64,000 bases of DNA, from the NCBI GenBank assembly GCA_033064195.1, contig JARBJD010000016.1:62001-126000 (forward strand), given 5' to 3'. A program made the translations under genes and the position numbers. The DNA comes from Blattamonas nauphoetae (lineage: Eukaryota; Preaxostyla; Oxymonadida). Each line of letters begins with the position of its first letter. Positions within the stretch are counted from its first letter, which is position 1. Below the pieces are notes generated by a model. The model saw nothing but the letters and a program-made list of their open reading frames with translations, made no database searches and was not told where the DNA came from. This document shows, one piece after another, positions 20,901 through 32,686 of this stretch.

Positions 20901-23900
20901 TGCTTCGTGTTTCTTTCCTTCTTCTTCCAAGGGCGAGAAACTTTCTCCTCAATTCTGATTTCTCTGCTTCGTGTTTCTTTCCTTCCTCTTCAAGGCGAGA
21001 AACTTTCTCCTCAATTCTGCCTTCTCCTCTTCGTGTTTCTTTCCTTCCTCTTCAAGGGCGAGAAACTTTCTCCTCAATTCTGCCTTCTCCTCTTCGTGTT
21101 TCTTTCCTTCCTCTTCAAGGCGAAACTTTCTCCTCAATTCTGCCTTCTCCTCTTCGTGTTTCTTTCCTTCTTCTTCCAAGGGCGAGAAACTTTCTCCTCA
21201 ATTCTGATTTCTCTGCTTCGTGTTTCTTTCCTTCTTCTTCAAGGGCGAGACACTTTCTCCTCAATTCTGATTTCTCTGCTTCCGTGTTTCTTTCCTTCTT
21301 CTTCAAGGGCGAAACTTTCTCCTCAATTCTGATTTCTCTGCTTCGTGTTTCTTTCCTTCCTCTTCAAGGGCGAGAAACTTTCTCCTCAATTCTGCCTTCT
21401 CCTCTTCGTGTTTCTTTCCTTCCTCTTCAAGGGCGAGAAACTTTCTCCTCAATTCTGCCTTCTCCTCTTCGTGTTTCTTTCCTTCCTCTTCAAGGGCGAG
21501 AAACTTTCTCCTCAATTCTGATTTCTCTGCTTCCGTGTTTCTTTCCTTCTTCTTCAAGGCGAGACACTTTCTCCTCCAATTCTGATTTCTCTGCTTCGTG
21601 TTTCTTTCCTTCTTCTTCAAGGGCGAAACTTTCTCCTCAATTCTGATTTCTCTGCTTCGTGTTTCTTTCCTTCTTCTTCAAGGGCGAGAAACTTTCTCCT
21701 CAATTCTGATTTCTCTGCTTCGTGTTTCTTTCCTTCTTCTTCAAGGCGAGACACTTTCTCCTCCAATTCTGATTTCTCTGCTTCGTGTTTCTTTCCTTCT
21801 TCTTCCAAGGGCGAGAAACTTTCTCCTCAATTCTGATTTCTCTGCTTCGTGTTTCTTTCCTTCTTCTTCAAGGCGAGACACTTTCTCCTCCAATTCTGAT
21901 TTCTCTGCTTCGTGTTTCTTTCCTTCTTCTTCAAGGCGAGACACTTTCTCCTCCAATTCTGATTTCTCTGCTTCGTGTTTCTTTCCTTCTTCTTCAAGGC
22001 GAGACACTTTCTCCTCCAATTCTGATTTCTCTGCTTCGTGTTTCTTTCCTTCTTCTTCAAGGCGAGACACTTTCTCCTCCAATTCTGATTTCTCTGCTTC
22101 GTGTTTCTTTCCTTCTTCTTCAAGGCGAGAAACTTTCTCCTCCAATTCTGCCTTCTCCTCTTCGTGTTTCTTTCCTTCCTCTTCAAGGCGAGAAACTTTC
22201 TCCTCCAATTCTGCCTTCTCCTCTTCGTGTTTCTTTCCTTCTTCTTCAAGGCGAGAAACTTTCTCCTCCAATTCTGATTTCTCTGCTTCGTGTTTCTTTC
22301 CTTCTTCTTCAAGGCGAGAAACTTTCTCCTCCAATTCTGATTTCTCTGCTTCGTGTTTCTTTCCTTCTTCTTCAAGGCGAGACACTTTCTCCTCCAATTC
22401 TGATTTCTCTGCTTCGTGTTTCTTTCCTTCTTCTTCAAGGCGAGAAACTTTCTCCTCCAATTCTGATTTCTCTGCTTCGTGTTTCTTTCCTTCTTCTTCA
22501 AGGCGAGACACTTTCTCCTCCAATTCTGATTTCTCTGCTTCGTGTTTCTTTCCTTCTTCTTCAAGGCGAGACACTTTCTCCTCCAATTCTGATTTCTCTG
22601 CTTCGTGTTTCTTTCCTTCCTCTTCAAGGCGAGAAACTTTCTCCTCCAATTCTGCCTTCTCCTCTTCGTGTTTCTTTCCTTCCTCTTCAAACTTCTCCAC
22701 TTTTCGTCCCAACTCCTCCTTTTCGGCTTCCTTCTTCTTTGAATCCTCTTCCAGACTCAAGATCACTTTCTCCAATTCTGTCTTTTCTGTTTGCAAGCTT
22801 TCGGATGTTTGCTTAAACAGCTCACAGTCTGTTGTCATTCGTCTCAGTTCATTCCGAAGAGTCTCGTTGACTTCATCTTTTCCGACATTGATGTCTGATT
22901 GAAGTTTCAGGTCTTCGTTCTCTTTCTGGAGTGATTTTGTCTCCGCTGACAGAACTGCAGCTTCAGCCTTCAACTTTTCCTCGCTCTCCTTCAGATCGTC
23001 CATCATCCTCTGCATTTCTTCCATGCTTTGGCGGACTTCGTTCATTGTGTTGATCGCATCTCCAGCTGTTTTCTCAAGAGTGGCGTTTCTGTCTTCCTCA
23101 TTCCTGAGTTTCTCTTCGATCTTGTTTCGTTCTTCCTCTTCTCTCTTCAATTGTCCCTCAAGCTCAATTTTTGCATTTTCTTCTTGCTTCAGTTTTTCCT
23201 CCATTTGTTGTGTCTCGTCTTCGTATCTCTTCAGTTGTTCTTCGAGCTCAGCTCTCATTGTCTCTTCTTTCTTCAGTTGTTCTTCGAATTCACATTTTGC
23301 CTCAGTTTCTTCCTCCAGTCTCTTTTCCAATTGTTTCCGAATTTCCTCTTCATTCAGCAGTTGAGTTTCTATCTCAGTTTGAGCATCTTGTCCCGCTTTC
23401 AGCCTTTCTTCTAATTGACCCCGTTCTTCTTCTCCTCTCTTCAATACCTCTTCCATCTCAGTTCGCTTGTTCTCCAGCGCGTTGAGCTTTTCTTCAACAT
23501 TCGCACGCGCTTCCTGTTCCTTTGTCAATCTCTCTTCCACAACAATTCTGGCCTCTTCTTCCCTCTGAAGTTGCTCCTCAAGAACAATTCTATCTTCCTC
23601 TTCTTTCTTCAACTGTTGTTCCAGTTTGTTTCGTGCTTCTTTTTCTTCCATCAAATGTTCCTCAATCTCGACATTCTTTTCTTCCTCTTGTTTGAGTTGT
23701 TGTTCGACATCAGCTTTCGCTGCCTCCAGTGTCTTCAGTTGGTCTTCGAGTGAGGTTCTTGTTTCCTCTTCTCTCCTCAACTTGTCCTCCAGTTCGGTTT
23801 TCTTCTCGCCCTCCTGGCTCAACCTCTCTTCCAAGTGTCGTCGTTGATCTTCTTCTTGTTTAAGCTTCTCCTCAATCATTCTTTGTTCCTCAATTCCTCT

Positions 23901-26900
23901 CTTCAGATGCTCTTCGATCTCGACTCTAGTCTCTTCTTCTTTCTTCAGCTTTTCTTCAATTCGTTGGTGTTCATTGTTTTCTCTATTCAGGCGTTCTTCC
24001 AGTTCCGCTTTCTCTTGCTCTTCTCTCTTCAGTTTCTCTTCCAGTTCCATTTTCTCCTGCTCCTCTCTCTTCAGTTTCTCTTCCAGTTCCATTTTCTCCT
24101 GCTCCTCTCTCTTCAGTTTCTCTTCCAGTTCCATTTTCTCCTGCTCCTCTCTCTTCAGTTTCTCTTCCAGTTCCATTTTCTCCTGCTCCTCTCTCTTCAG
24201 TTTCTCTTCCAGTTCCATTTTCTCCTGCTCCTCTCTCTTCAGTTTCTCTTCCAGTTCCGCTTTCCCCTGCTCTTCTCTCTTCAGTTTCTCTTCCAGTTGA
24301 TCTCGCTCGGCTTCTTCATTCTTGAGTCTATTTTCCAGTTCAACACGTGCTTCTCCTTCTTTCTTCTGCATTTCTTCTGCTTTCTGCTGGCTCTGATCGT
24401 ACTCCTCGCATATGGCAACGTACTGTTTCTCCATGTCCTCCAAGTTATCTTCGAGAACAGCAGTCATTTTTTCTGCTTGCTCCTTTTCTTGAACACAACT
24501 CTCCAATTTGGCTTGGACCATTTCAAGATTCATCCGATTCGTCCTCAGAGACTGCATCTCTTCTTCCAAGGCCAGACACACTTTGAACATTCGATCAACC
24601 AACGTCATCAGTTGACTGTCGACTTCTTGAAAGACTAACTGGACTGTTTCTTGGGATGACTGATTGTTTGGCGATCCTTGATTGACTTTTGAAATCAGCT
24701 GTTTGAGATCCTTTTTTATTTTCGAATGGTAATCAGGGATTTCTGAAGGCATGTCGTCCATTTCCTTGTTGAGGAGTTCTCTCACAACACCCATTGGAAC
24801 AGCGATGCGTCCATCTCTGACAATCACATCGGTTGAATCGCTCTGTTCGGGTGAGGGCTCACTCTCAAACTGGATTGGGTTGAGTGTGAGGAGCATGTTC
24901 TTGAGGTGGAGAGTTTTGATGAGTCGGAAGGCTGTTGTGAGTTCAAACAGCGATGAATCGAATAACGCTTGTGATGGGAAAGGGGCGAGTGATTGCGTTC
25001 GAATGATCGCATTAAGGCGTTGCAGCTGAACAAAAGCGTTTTGAAGGCCGGATGAGAGGGCGGAGATGAGGACGAAGGCGCGAATTGGTTCATGCGATGA
25101 TGTTGTGTTCCCCAAAAGCGATGTGTCAAGAAATCGGTTGTAGAAGTGTGATTGTTGTGTTTGAGAGAGAGAGATTGTGGGTGAGATGTTCTGTGGCGAT
25201 CGTGTGGTGAGAGGAGTGCTTTGTCGGATCAGTGACGACGACAGCTGGTTTTCTGCTGCACTATTCTCTTCGGTGCGTCGAGGTGAATTTCCTCTCTCTT
25301 TGAGAGACAATCCTGTCCGCTCAATCCGCTTCCCCATTGCTTCTGACAGCTGGACGAGATGTCGGAGCTGTTGGATGATGGGGCCATGCGAGAGGAGAGT
25401 CTCTTCAGACTGTCGATGTTGAGAGGATGCGAGTTGTGTGTTGGTGAGGGAATGCCGATCGCTGAGTGTGTGAAGAGTGGCAGACGGTGTGGCGAGTGGG
25501 TTGGATAAAGTGTCCTTTTGAACAGAATCTCCAAGATGAAGAGAGTCCTCTGTCGGTGTGGATTCTGGAGAGGGATCAACCTCAAACGGGATTGCCCATA
25601 GCAGAACCTTCCCATCAGAGAATGTGCACAGCACTTTGGATTCTGCTGGACGGGGTTGTTCTTCTGTGAGGGAGTGTGGTGAGTCGGAATCAGCATCTGG
25701 AGCGGAATAGCGTTGTGGAGCAGAGTTGGCGATGAGAGGTGAATGAACAGGTTCTGTGTGGAGTTGTGGGGAGCTTCGAAAGAGAGGTGGGGAATTCAGG
25801 GTGATAAGTGGCGTCTTGAACGGGGTCGTTGCCAAAACCGTTGTCGTCTCCTTTTCTTTCTCCAGTGAGGATATCACACTCGTTGGTATTGTGAGGATAT
25901 CCATGCCTCCAACACTGACACACAGTTCGCTCGTTGCATTCAGAATCGCCAAATCGAGTGTCCGTTTCGTCCCATATTCCTTCTCACTTCCATCTTCGGA
26001 TTGAAAGGAGTCAGTGAGTCCTCCATCCCTGAGCTCGTTCATTCCACCCAACTGACAGAGCACATCTCCACACGGTTCACAAACGAGAAGAGCACCTTCC
26101 TCGTCGCATGACGATGTCGATACAATGAGCTGGGAAGGATCTAATGGGGTGGGTGGAGGTATTGTGAGAAGATTTGTGGCGGGAGACGTCTCAAAGGCTT
26201 CGAAGAACGAAACAAGGGTTGGGAGAGATGTCTCGACATCGTCATCCTCTGGGTTACCACCAAATCGATATGTGTAAACAGAAGATGGCGATATTTGTGG
26301 GATGTCTGGATTTGGGAGTGTGGATGTCACGTGGAGGAGAACAGAATTTGAAGAGAAATCTTTCGATGCCGAAATCGTTGAGATCGTGTATGGAATGGTC
26401 TTGTGAAGATTGAATGAATCTTGTGTCGATGAAATATGTGCATCTGGATCTGTGCAGCTGAAAACTCGAATCGAATCTCTTTCGATTCCAGCGCAGACAA
26501 TTTCATGCAGAAGTCGACCTGTTGGTGCATGAAGAACACGAACAAGGGAAAGAGAAGAGTAAAGTACAAAAATGAATGGATCTTGCGAAGAAATAATAGT
26601 GGCACTGGACGCAGTTACGGTTGAGGGGATGAGGGTTTTGTGATGTGGATGCCTCATTGTACTCGATTGTGCTTGGGTGTGAAGAAATAGAGAAAAGAGT
26701 AATTTTGGTGATATTCGAGGATGAGGAACAGCTTTTCGACCGAGAGTCTTTAGAGTCGAAGAAAAGTCAAAATCCCAGCAGAGAACAGCTCCTGACAAAC
26801 ACCCAACAACCAGTCGAACAGAGTGGCAAGATTCTGAAAGAATTCTATCAGTTGTGATGAGTGAAGTACAGGCTTCAGTGAATGATGATCCAATCCTTCC

Positions 26901-27451
26901 ACAGATTGATTGTGTGTGAAGGTCCCAGATTTGGACTGTGCTCGATGAATGATGTGATGATGTTGAAGAAGAGTCTGAAATAAGAAGCAGAAATGAGTGT
27001 TGGGCTCCTGAAATTTCAGATTGGACAGTGATGAGATGAAACAATTGAGGTGAATCCAATCGACCCTTCAGCGTAAATAAACGAACAGGTTTTGAATGAG
27101 GAAGCTAAAGAATCAGAATGAAAGAAGAAACAGATAATAGAATACCGAGTTCCTCCAAACAAACACAGAACCGTCATACGATCCTGTGATGATGAAATTG
27201 TTGTTGACCTGAACACTATTGACCCAATTTTGATGTTCATTGAGAGTAGAAAAGAGACAGCCACGCTATTGAATGATAGAAGAGTTGATAAAAGCGATGA
27301 GGAGGTCGAATCAAAAAAATACATTTAAATCCCAGATTCGACAAGTTCTGTCGCGACTAACAGTTAAAAGAAAGCCATTATGTGCTTTTGCGGACAGAAT
27401 GGCGCCTTCATGAGTTTCAACTGCCAGAATAGGGGAGTTACGCTTGGTCAT
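17444..27451 (-). CDS. Giant WD40 plus coiled-coil repeat protein
   Basis: The exons are 27451-27323, 27265-27146 and 27104 down to the TAG at 17444, with introns of 57 and 41 nt. Exon 1 reads one WD40 blade (HEGAILSAKAHNG to DRTCRIWDLN) and exon 2 another (EHQNWVNSVQV to YDGSVFVWRN). More degenerate blades follow (STVQIWDLH, GAVLCWDF). A Ser/Thr-rich region comes next. From about 24.6 kb to the end the protein is continuous coiled coil, with two in-frame repeat arrays. The C-terminus (RKALNLRGY) is not coiled. Total about 3,300 codons. The frame is intact from 27451 to about 21830 and from 19846 to the stop. Between them, repeat units with unbalanced single-base changes break it. I cannot tell whether this is biological or assembly error. 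The family is not recognised; the architecture suggests a cytoskeletal or golgin-like scaffold. Confidence 0.75.
19530..22690. repeat. 63-bp tandem array, about 50 units
   Basis: Each unit encodes 21 residues on the minus strand: EEEGKKHEAEKSELEEKVSRL, with variants EEKA and ENKA in place of AEKS. Units at both ends (19530-19830 and 21840-22690) are clean. In the interior, many units carry a one-base loss in TTGGAGG together with a one-base gain in CGCCTT. This changes ELEEKVSRL to ELRRKFLAL and then restores the frame. Other units carry only one of the changes, or an extra C in the GCTTCGTG stretch. Confidence 0.95.
24003..24300. repeat. 42-bp tandem array, about seven units
   Basis: The units encode 14 residues on the minus strand, EEKLKREEQEKMEL, and are virtually identical apart from the first and last. 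The frame is intact throughout. It is a second, independently expanded heptad-compatible array in the same gene. Confidence 0.93.
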
Positions 27452-27599
27452 GTTTTTTTCGAAAAAACTCTGTCACAACCCATGTAAACGGAAAGAAGGA
27501 GATACATCTGATTATCCAACAATGGTATAATGTGGATTGGATCAATTAATGTCCTCCTTAAGTGCTTATTCACAATTCTTTCTAGAGTCTCTGGGTTGA

Positions 27600-30503
27600 T
27601 CTATAGGATCTCGTCTGAGATGCCTTATCTCTCTGATATTCCACGTTATTGATTGGTGATGATCGAATGAATGATGTTTCAGTGTTTTTTTTCGCTGAAA
27701 TTGCAGTTTTCTGTGGTTCCAATTTTAGATATGGGTATCCTCAAACGTTTCGCCAGTGTTTGTATTTCAAGACTATTTCTTCATTTATATCTCAGAATTG
27801 GTAATCTTTGTGGCAAATGTCTGCAGACATTCCTGCGGCCATCATTTTTGTGCGAAAACGCAAAGATTTTCGCAAGGAGGATCAATTACTGAGCGACAAA
27901 GATTCCCACGAAACATACACCGAATACATCAAGTTTGCTGATTCGAAGGTTGAAGAAAAGAAGCTTCTTCTTGACTTCTCGTGTGATGTGTGTCATCCAA
28001 CCTCTCATCTAAGTCATATCTTCATCTCCACCCAAACTTCCACCAATCTGTTTCTTTCTATCGAACACAATATAGGTTGCACCAAGAAAAGATATTGCGA
28101 TTGGACCAGATCCGTTTGTTCCCACATTATCTCAACATTCACACATCTTTTGTTCTCACTCTCAAACAATAGAGTATTGAGTTATACGGTTGGACTACAA
28201 ACAAAACCAATTGAATTCACTGATGAAGAAAAAACAACGATTGAGAACTCCACGCAAATGAAACAGTTCATCAACAACCGAGGAGATTCGTCTGCCTCTT
28301 TCTTCTAGACTATGATTTCTCAACCAGCGTACTGAGCACCATCAAAAAAAATCAACTGATTGATATGTATACAGATGACCTCTCTCGTTTTCCTGCAGAA
28401 GACAACCCACTCGGAGGAAGAGGAGGCAAAACACTTCATGTTTGTCGACATAGCCAATTTCACAATTATTTAGGTCCTCACAACACTCGAACATTTCCAA
28501 CACACCAAAACCAAAACTATTTCGTGTCTCGAATTCATGCCAGTTACATTTGGCAAGAGTATTCCTTTTTTCGTTTTATCTCTCTTGTTAGAGCACTATG
28601 ATCGCGAGCGTCTTGGGCTGATTGTGTCATGTTTGATTGATAGTCGGCCGTTTGACCAAAGGGTTCCATCACAGGCTTTCTTTACGAGGAGCTTTGCACT
28701 CATCTGGAATCATCCAGACCCATCTCCGCTTGTTTGCAGTTCAATACTTCCCTTATTTGCTTTCATGTTCTTATGTAGATTGCTCTCGAAGCTCCATCAG
28801 AAATTACTATTGTTCGATTCCATCCGATTCGAACTAATTTGATCATTGGAGGATGCTCAAACGGACAGGTGGTTTTATGGAATATCTCAGAGGCAATAGA
28901 ACAGCTCAAAGAGCAAGGAGTTAAATTTGTAGATTATGTGGCCGTGGACACCAAAGCTCAGAAGGAAAAGAAGACAACAGATAAAGCCAAACAATCTCAA
29001 CAACAACAGCAACAATCACAAGGCGGATCAGGAGGAACAGCTCTTCTTGCAGCTATTGCACAGTTGAGCGCAGGCAATTTTAATTTCAACATGAGGGAAT
29101 CAGGCGAACCGGACGAGGGTCTCCCAGCATCGACAACTATTTCATCTGACCTCCAGGATCAAAATGAAAAAACTAACCTCATCTTTGTTGCACCGCATCG
29201 TATTTCCTCGTTAGAACCAGGAAAAATTAAGGATTTCACGCTTGAACCAGGCCACAGAAGGAGAATTGAAGATATGCGTTGGATTGATGCGTCGAAGTTC
29301 GTCACAGTGAGTGGAGACGGAAGAATCAAAACATGGGAAATGTATCAAACTGGAAAAATGCTCTCACTCTTTCTTACCTCCGACACACCACCAGCTGTGA
29401 ACTTCCTTCCCTTCCACAGCATAACAGCACATCACTTCGATCATCGCGATAAAAAGCGCCCAGATACCCAACTTGTAACACTCGCTCAACTCCTCCAACT
29501 CAACAAGCAGACAGATTACCCGACTCTTCCAACTGACGTCTGGTTCCCCCTCAACACGGAAGACACGTTCTCGGCAGACGCCATGACCATGTCCACCCTC
29601 ACTCAAGTTCTTCCAATCGGAGGCTCGCAGCTTTTGGTGGGGACAGATCATGGTGAGATGGTGAAAGGGAATGTGTTCTCGAATATGGGGAAAGGGGAGA
29701 AGGGAGAGGACGGCGGGAAGACAGTCAAGTTTGGAGAAGAAGTCACGGATGTTGTCAAGGTTGACACGTTCCCTGTGACAGTCCTCCAAAGACATCCTCT
29801 CATGGAGGGCATCACACTGGCTTGCACAGGATCAGCCTTCTCGGTTTGGAAAGACGGGATCCAGACGCCTCTCTTGACCACTCCACCGGGATCAGCCAAC
29901 ATCACCACTGCCCGCTGGAGTCCAACACGTTCGTCAGTCATCTTCTTGTCTCGCTCGGACGGAAATCTCGAAGTTTGGAGTCTCGTCGAGAAAGCCAACG
30001 AACCTGTGCTGGTCCACTCCTTCGCTCCACACTCCATCTCATCCATCTCCATATCACCCCCCATCCCCGGCACAGACAACAAAGAGGGACAATACATGGC
30101 TGTTGGGGACACGCAGGGTCGAATCACTTTGATGGAGTTGCCGAGATCGTTATGCGCCCCATCGAATAGCGAGCGACGTCTGTTTGACTTGTTTGTGGAG
30201 CACGAGGCAGAGAGAGTGTTGTCGTCGATTGAGAAGGAGGAGGAGATGGTTGAGTTGATCAAACAACTGCAGTACGCTTCGGCAAAGAACATGTTCGAGA
30301 AGCAGCAGAAAGAGAAGGATGTTGTGAAGGAAAGAGATGCCAAGGGAGAGTTTGTTTACACACAAGACGATGAACTCGTCTGGCAATTCTTCGGGACGAT
30401 GGAGACTCAGTTAGAGCCGCAGCCAATGGCGATTGATTTCTTTGGAGATTTCTCACAGTTAGAAGAGAAATTGGGATTGAAGGAGGATGAGGACGCACAA
30501 TGA
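27600..30503 (+). CDS. DNAI3: Axonemal dynein intermediate chain DNAI3/WDR63
   Basis: The securely joined exons are about 28311-28439, 28474-28558, 28592-28731 and 28779-30503 (introns 34, 33 and 47 nt). Earlier exons are visible around 27820-27983 (IIFVRKRKDF) and 28183-28289 (QTKPIEFTDEEKTTIEN), but their junctions and the start codon are not resolved, so 27600 is approximate. Landmarks shared with human WDR63 are FTDEEK/FSEEEKE, SCLEFMPVTFG, GLIVSC, LALIWNHPDP-like FALIWNHPDP, IIGGCSNGQVVLWNI and the C-terminal coil after ELPRSLCAPS. The family is the intermediate chain of inner-arm dynein I1/f, needed for flagellar bending. A Gln-rich insert follows the first blade. The head-to-head neighbour is the WD40-coil gene, roughly 150 bp away. 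Confidence 0.8.
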
Positions 30504-30625
30504 AAGGTTATTCATTTGCATGTCACATTTATTTCATCGTATTTTGGATTGATTCGGCTGTATTTCTCCAAACGGATTCAGAAATGAAAAGTTTCATTCG
30601 TGAAGTGTTCATTCAAATAAAGATG

Positions 30626-32608
30626 TTATTCATCTTTCATCATAAATCGTTCAAGAGGATCGACTTTTCCACCATTATCTTCAATCTGTTGGTTTCTCCT
30701 CCTCAGCTCCTGTAGTTTTCTTTTTCTCGCCTTTTCTTGCTTCTCCTTCGCTAACTGGTGTTGTAATTGAATTTTCTCCCGAGAAATCACATTCTTCTGT
30801 TGTTTTGCAAGCTTTATTTGAAGTTTCGACTTCTTTTTCGCTTTTTTTGGTGTCCCTTGTGATGGGTCATATTCACCCTTCGGCTCAGCAAACTAAAAAT
30901 GGAAGAATGAAGAAATAGCTAAGGTTTATGAAATCAAACCTTCTGTTTGAGCTCCTGCAGATTTTTAACTCTGTCTTGATGCCGTTCAGAGACTCTTCCG
31001 AGTTGATCCACATCAAGCGTGATCATAGAGGCAGGAAGCTAATGAATGAATGAAATAGAAGAAGCAGACCTTGTCAAGATGAGCCTTCACTTCTCCCTCT
31101 CGTCTTCTTTTCTTTGTCTCAAATGGATCGGCCTCCATTGAGTCATAGTTGGGCTCGCCACTTCCAGGAACTATAAAACGAGAAAGGATCAAATAAACGA
31201 ACACAGCTTACAACAAACCAATAATGCTAGAAAATCCAGCTCCATGTCCGATCCCGAGGGCATCATCATAAGGACAGAACTTGACTTTCCGAATGGACCC
31301 GTAGTTCGTTTGTGCTTGCTGCGTATGGCCAGTCGAACTATTATGAGCTCGTCCATTGAGTGAAAGTGTCTTTTTAATGTTTGATGAAACACGAGAAGAG
31401 ATAGCATCGAGCTGGTGGGTGAGGTGTGGGTTGCTTTTGTGTTGTGTGATGGCATCTTTATAGATGAGGACTTTATCACCATTTCGACCACCCCCAACAG
31501 CAATCATTCCTTTTTGGGATACATCAATGCAAGTTCCATTCCCTCTTGAGTAGAGATTGTACGTTTGAACTGTTTCATACATGCGCAAATCCCACACTTT
31601 CATCAGCCCATCGATACCAGTTGTCACAAGATACGGGTACACACCAGTCATTCCATCCGAAACATAGCCGACACTGGCATCAGAAACAGCGCCATAATGA
31701 CATTTCATTGAGACGAGTCCATTTTTCTGTGATTCGCGACAATTCGGGCTCCAAAGAGTGACTACACCATTACCATGCCCGAGGATAGAGATGCCATTGA
31801 ATTCGTTGTGGCACATCACAGAGCAAGGCCCAGCTCGAGTTTTGAGACGAGCAACGAGACTTCCAGTCGACACGTCTTGGTATGTCAGAACACCTGCAGT
31901 ACCCTGGGAATGATGAATGAGGGGATGTAAAAACACACAATTGAAGTTAAGAGGAGATGGTATGGCAAGAAATCGAGTGTAGACACATCAATCATGTCTT
32001 TCAGAATTTGGACTTCAATTCCTTGGTTGTCGTAGAGGTATACATACTTCTTTTGGGCAACGGCGAACAAATTTTCGTTATGCAGGAAGTGGACATCACG
32101 AACTGATTGGTTAACCTGGAATTCGCACATTGGTTTCGAGTCCAGCCAGTCTGTCATGAAAATATGCCCACGGCTTCCTCCAAGAAGAAGATATCGACCA
32201 TTTCGTGAGTAGTCGAGTGAATATGGACCATATTCATGAAGTTTTAGATCGAATCGTTTTCGAGCAGCGTTTATATCTAATGCTTCTTTGATTGAGCTTT
32301 GGCGAAACTTTTCTGTTCGTTCGTGTCCTTCTTGTTGAAGATATCCAACTTCTTCAGGTTGAACAATAGACATCATTTTTTGATCATGTTCAAGTTTCTA
32401 TCAACGAATAAGTTTAAGGAGGATAAAACGAAACAAGTTCATGTTGTCTTTGTTTTTTGAGCTTATCACGGAGTCGCTTGTCTTTTGCAGTCTTCTGAAG
32501 GTAGGTATATCTCAGCTTCTTTTCACGGGCTGCCAAATTCTTTTGAATCGGGCCGCCTGCCCGAGGACCGAGATCCATTAAAATTAATGCTGGTTTGATC
32601 TGCTTCAT
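30626..32608 (-). CDS. WDR46: U3 snoRNP protein UTP7 (WDR46/BING4), six exons
   Basis: The exons are 32608-32435, 32397-31939, 31903-31219, 31170-31070, 31038-30940 and 30892-30626 and give 594 residues with all phases closing. The introns are 37, 35, 48, 31 and 47 nt. Landmarks are [60 protein letters not shown] and the diagnostic [17 protein letters not shown], which matches human VPGAGEPNFDGLESNPY. UTP7 is a WD40 protein of the small-subunit processome that helps fold pre-18S rRNA in the nucleolus. The tail is strongly basic and ends [11 protein letters not shown], like the family's DRFV end. Its start lies 78 bp from the CFAP57 stop. Confidence 0.95.
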
Positions 32609-32686
32609 TGGTGAGAAACCGTGCAACTTGAAAACAAAGTTTGAAAAAACATTCGAAAATAAAGATAAACCAAATATGAGACGAAA

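Noticed and set aside
19530-22690. CRISPR-like regular repeat
   Set aside because: Units are contiguous with no spacers, keep a coding frame and lie inside a eukaryotic gene.
19530-22900. Long plus-strand open frames rich in Phe/Ser/Leu across the coil array
   Set aside because: They are antisense shadows of the Glu/Lys coiled-coil repeat and follow its periodicity.
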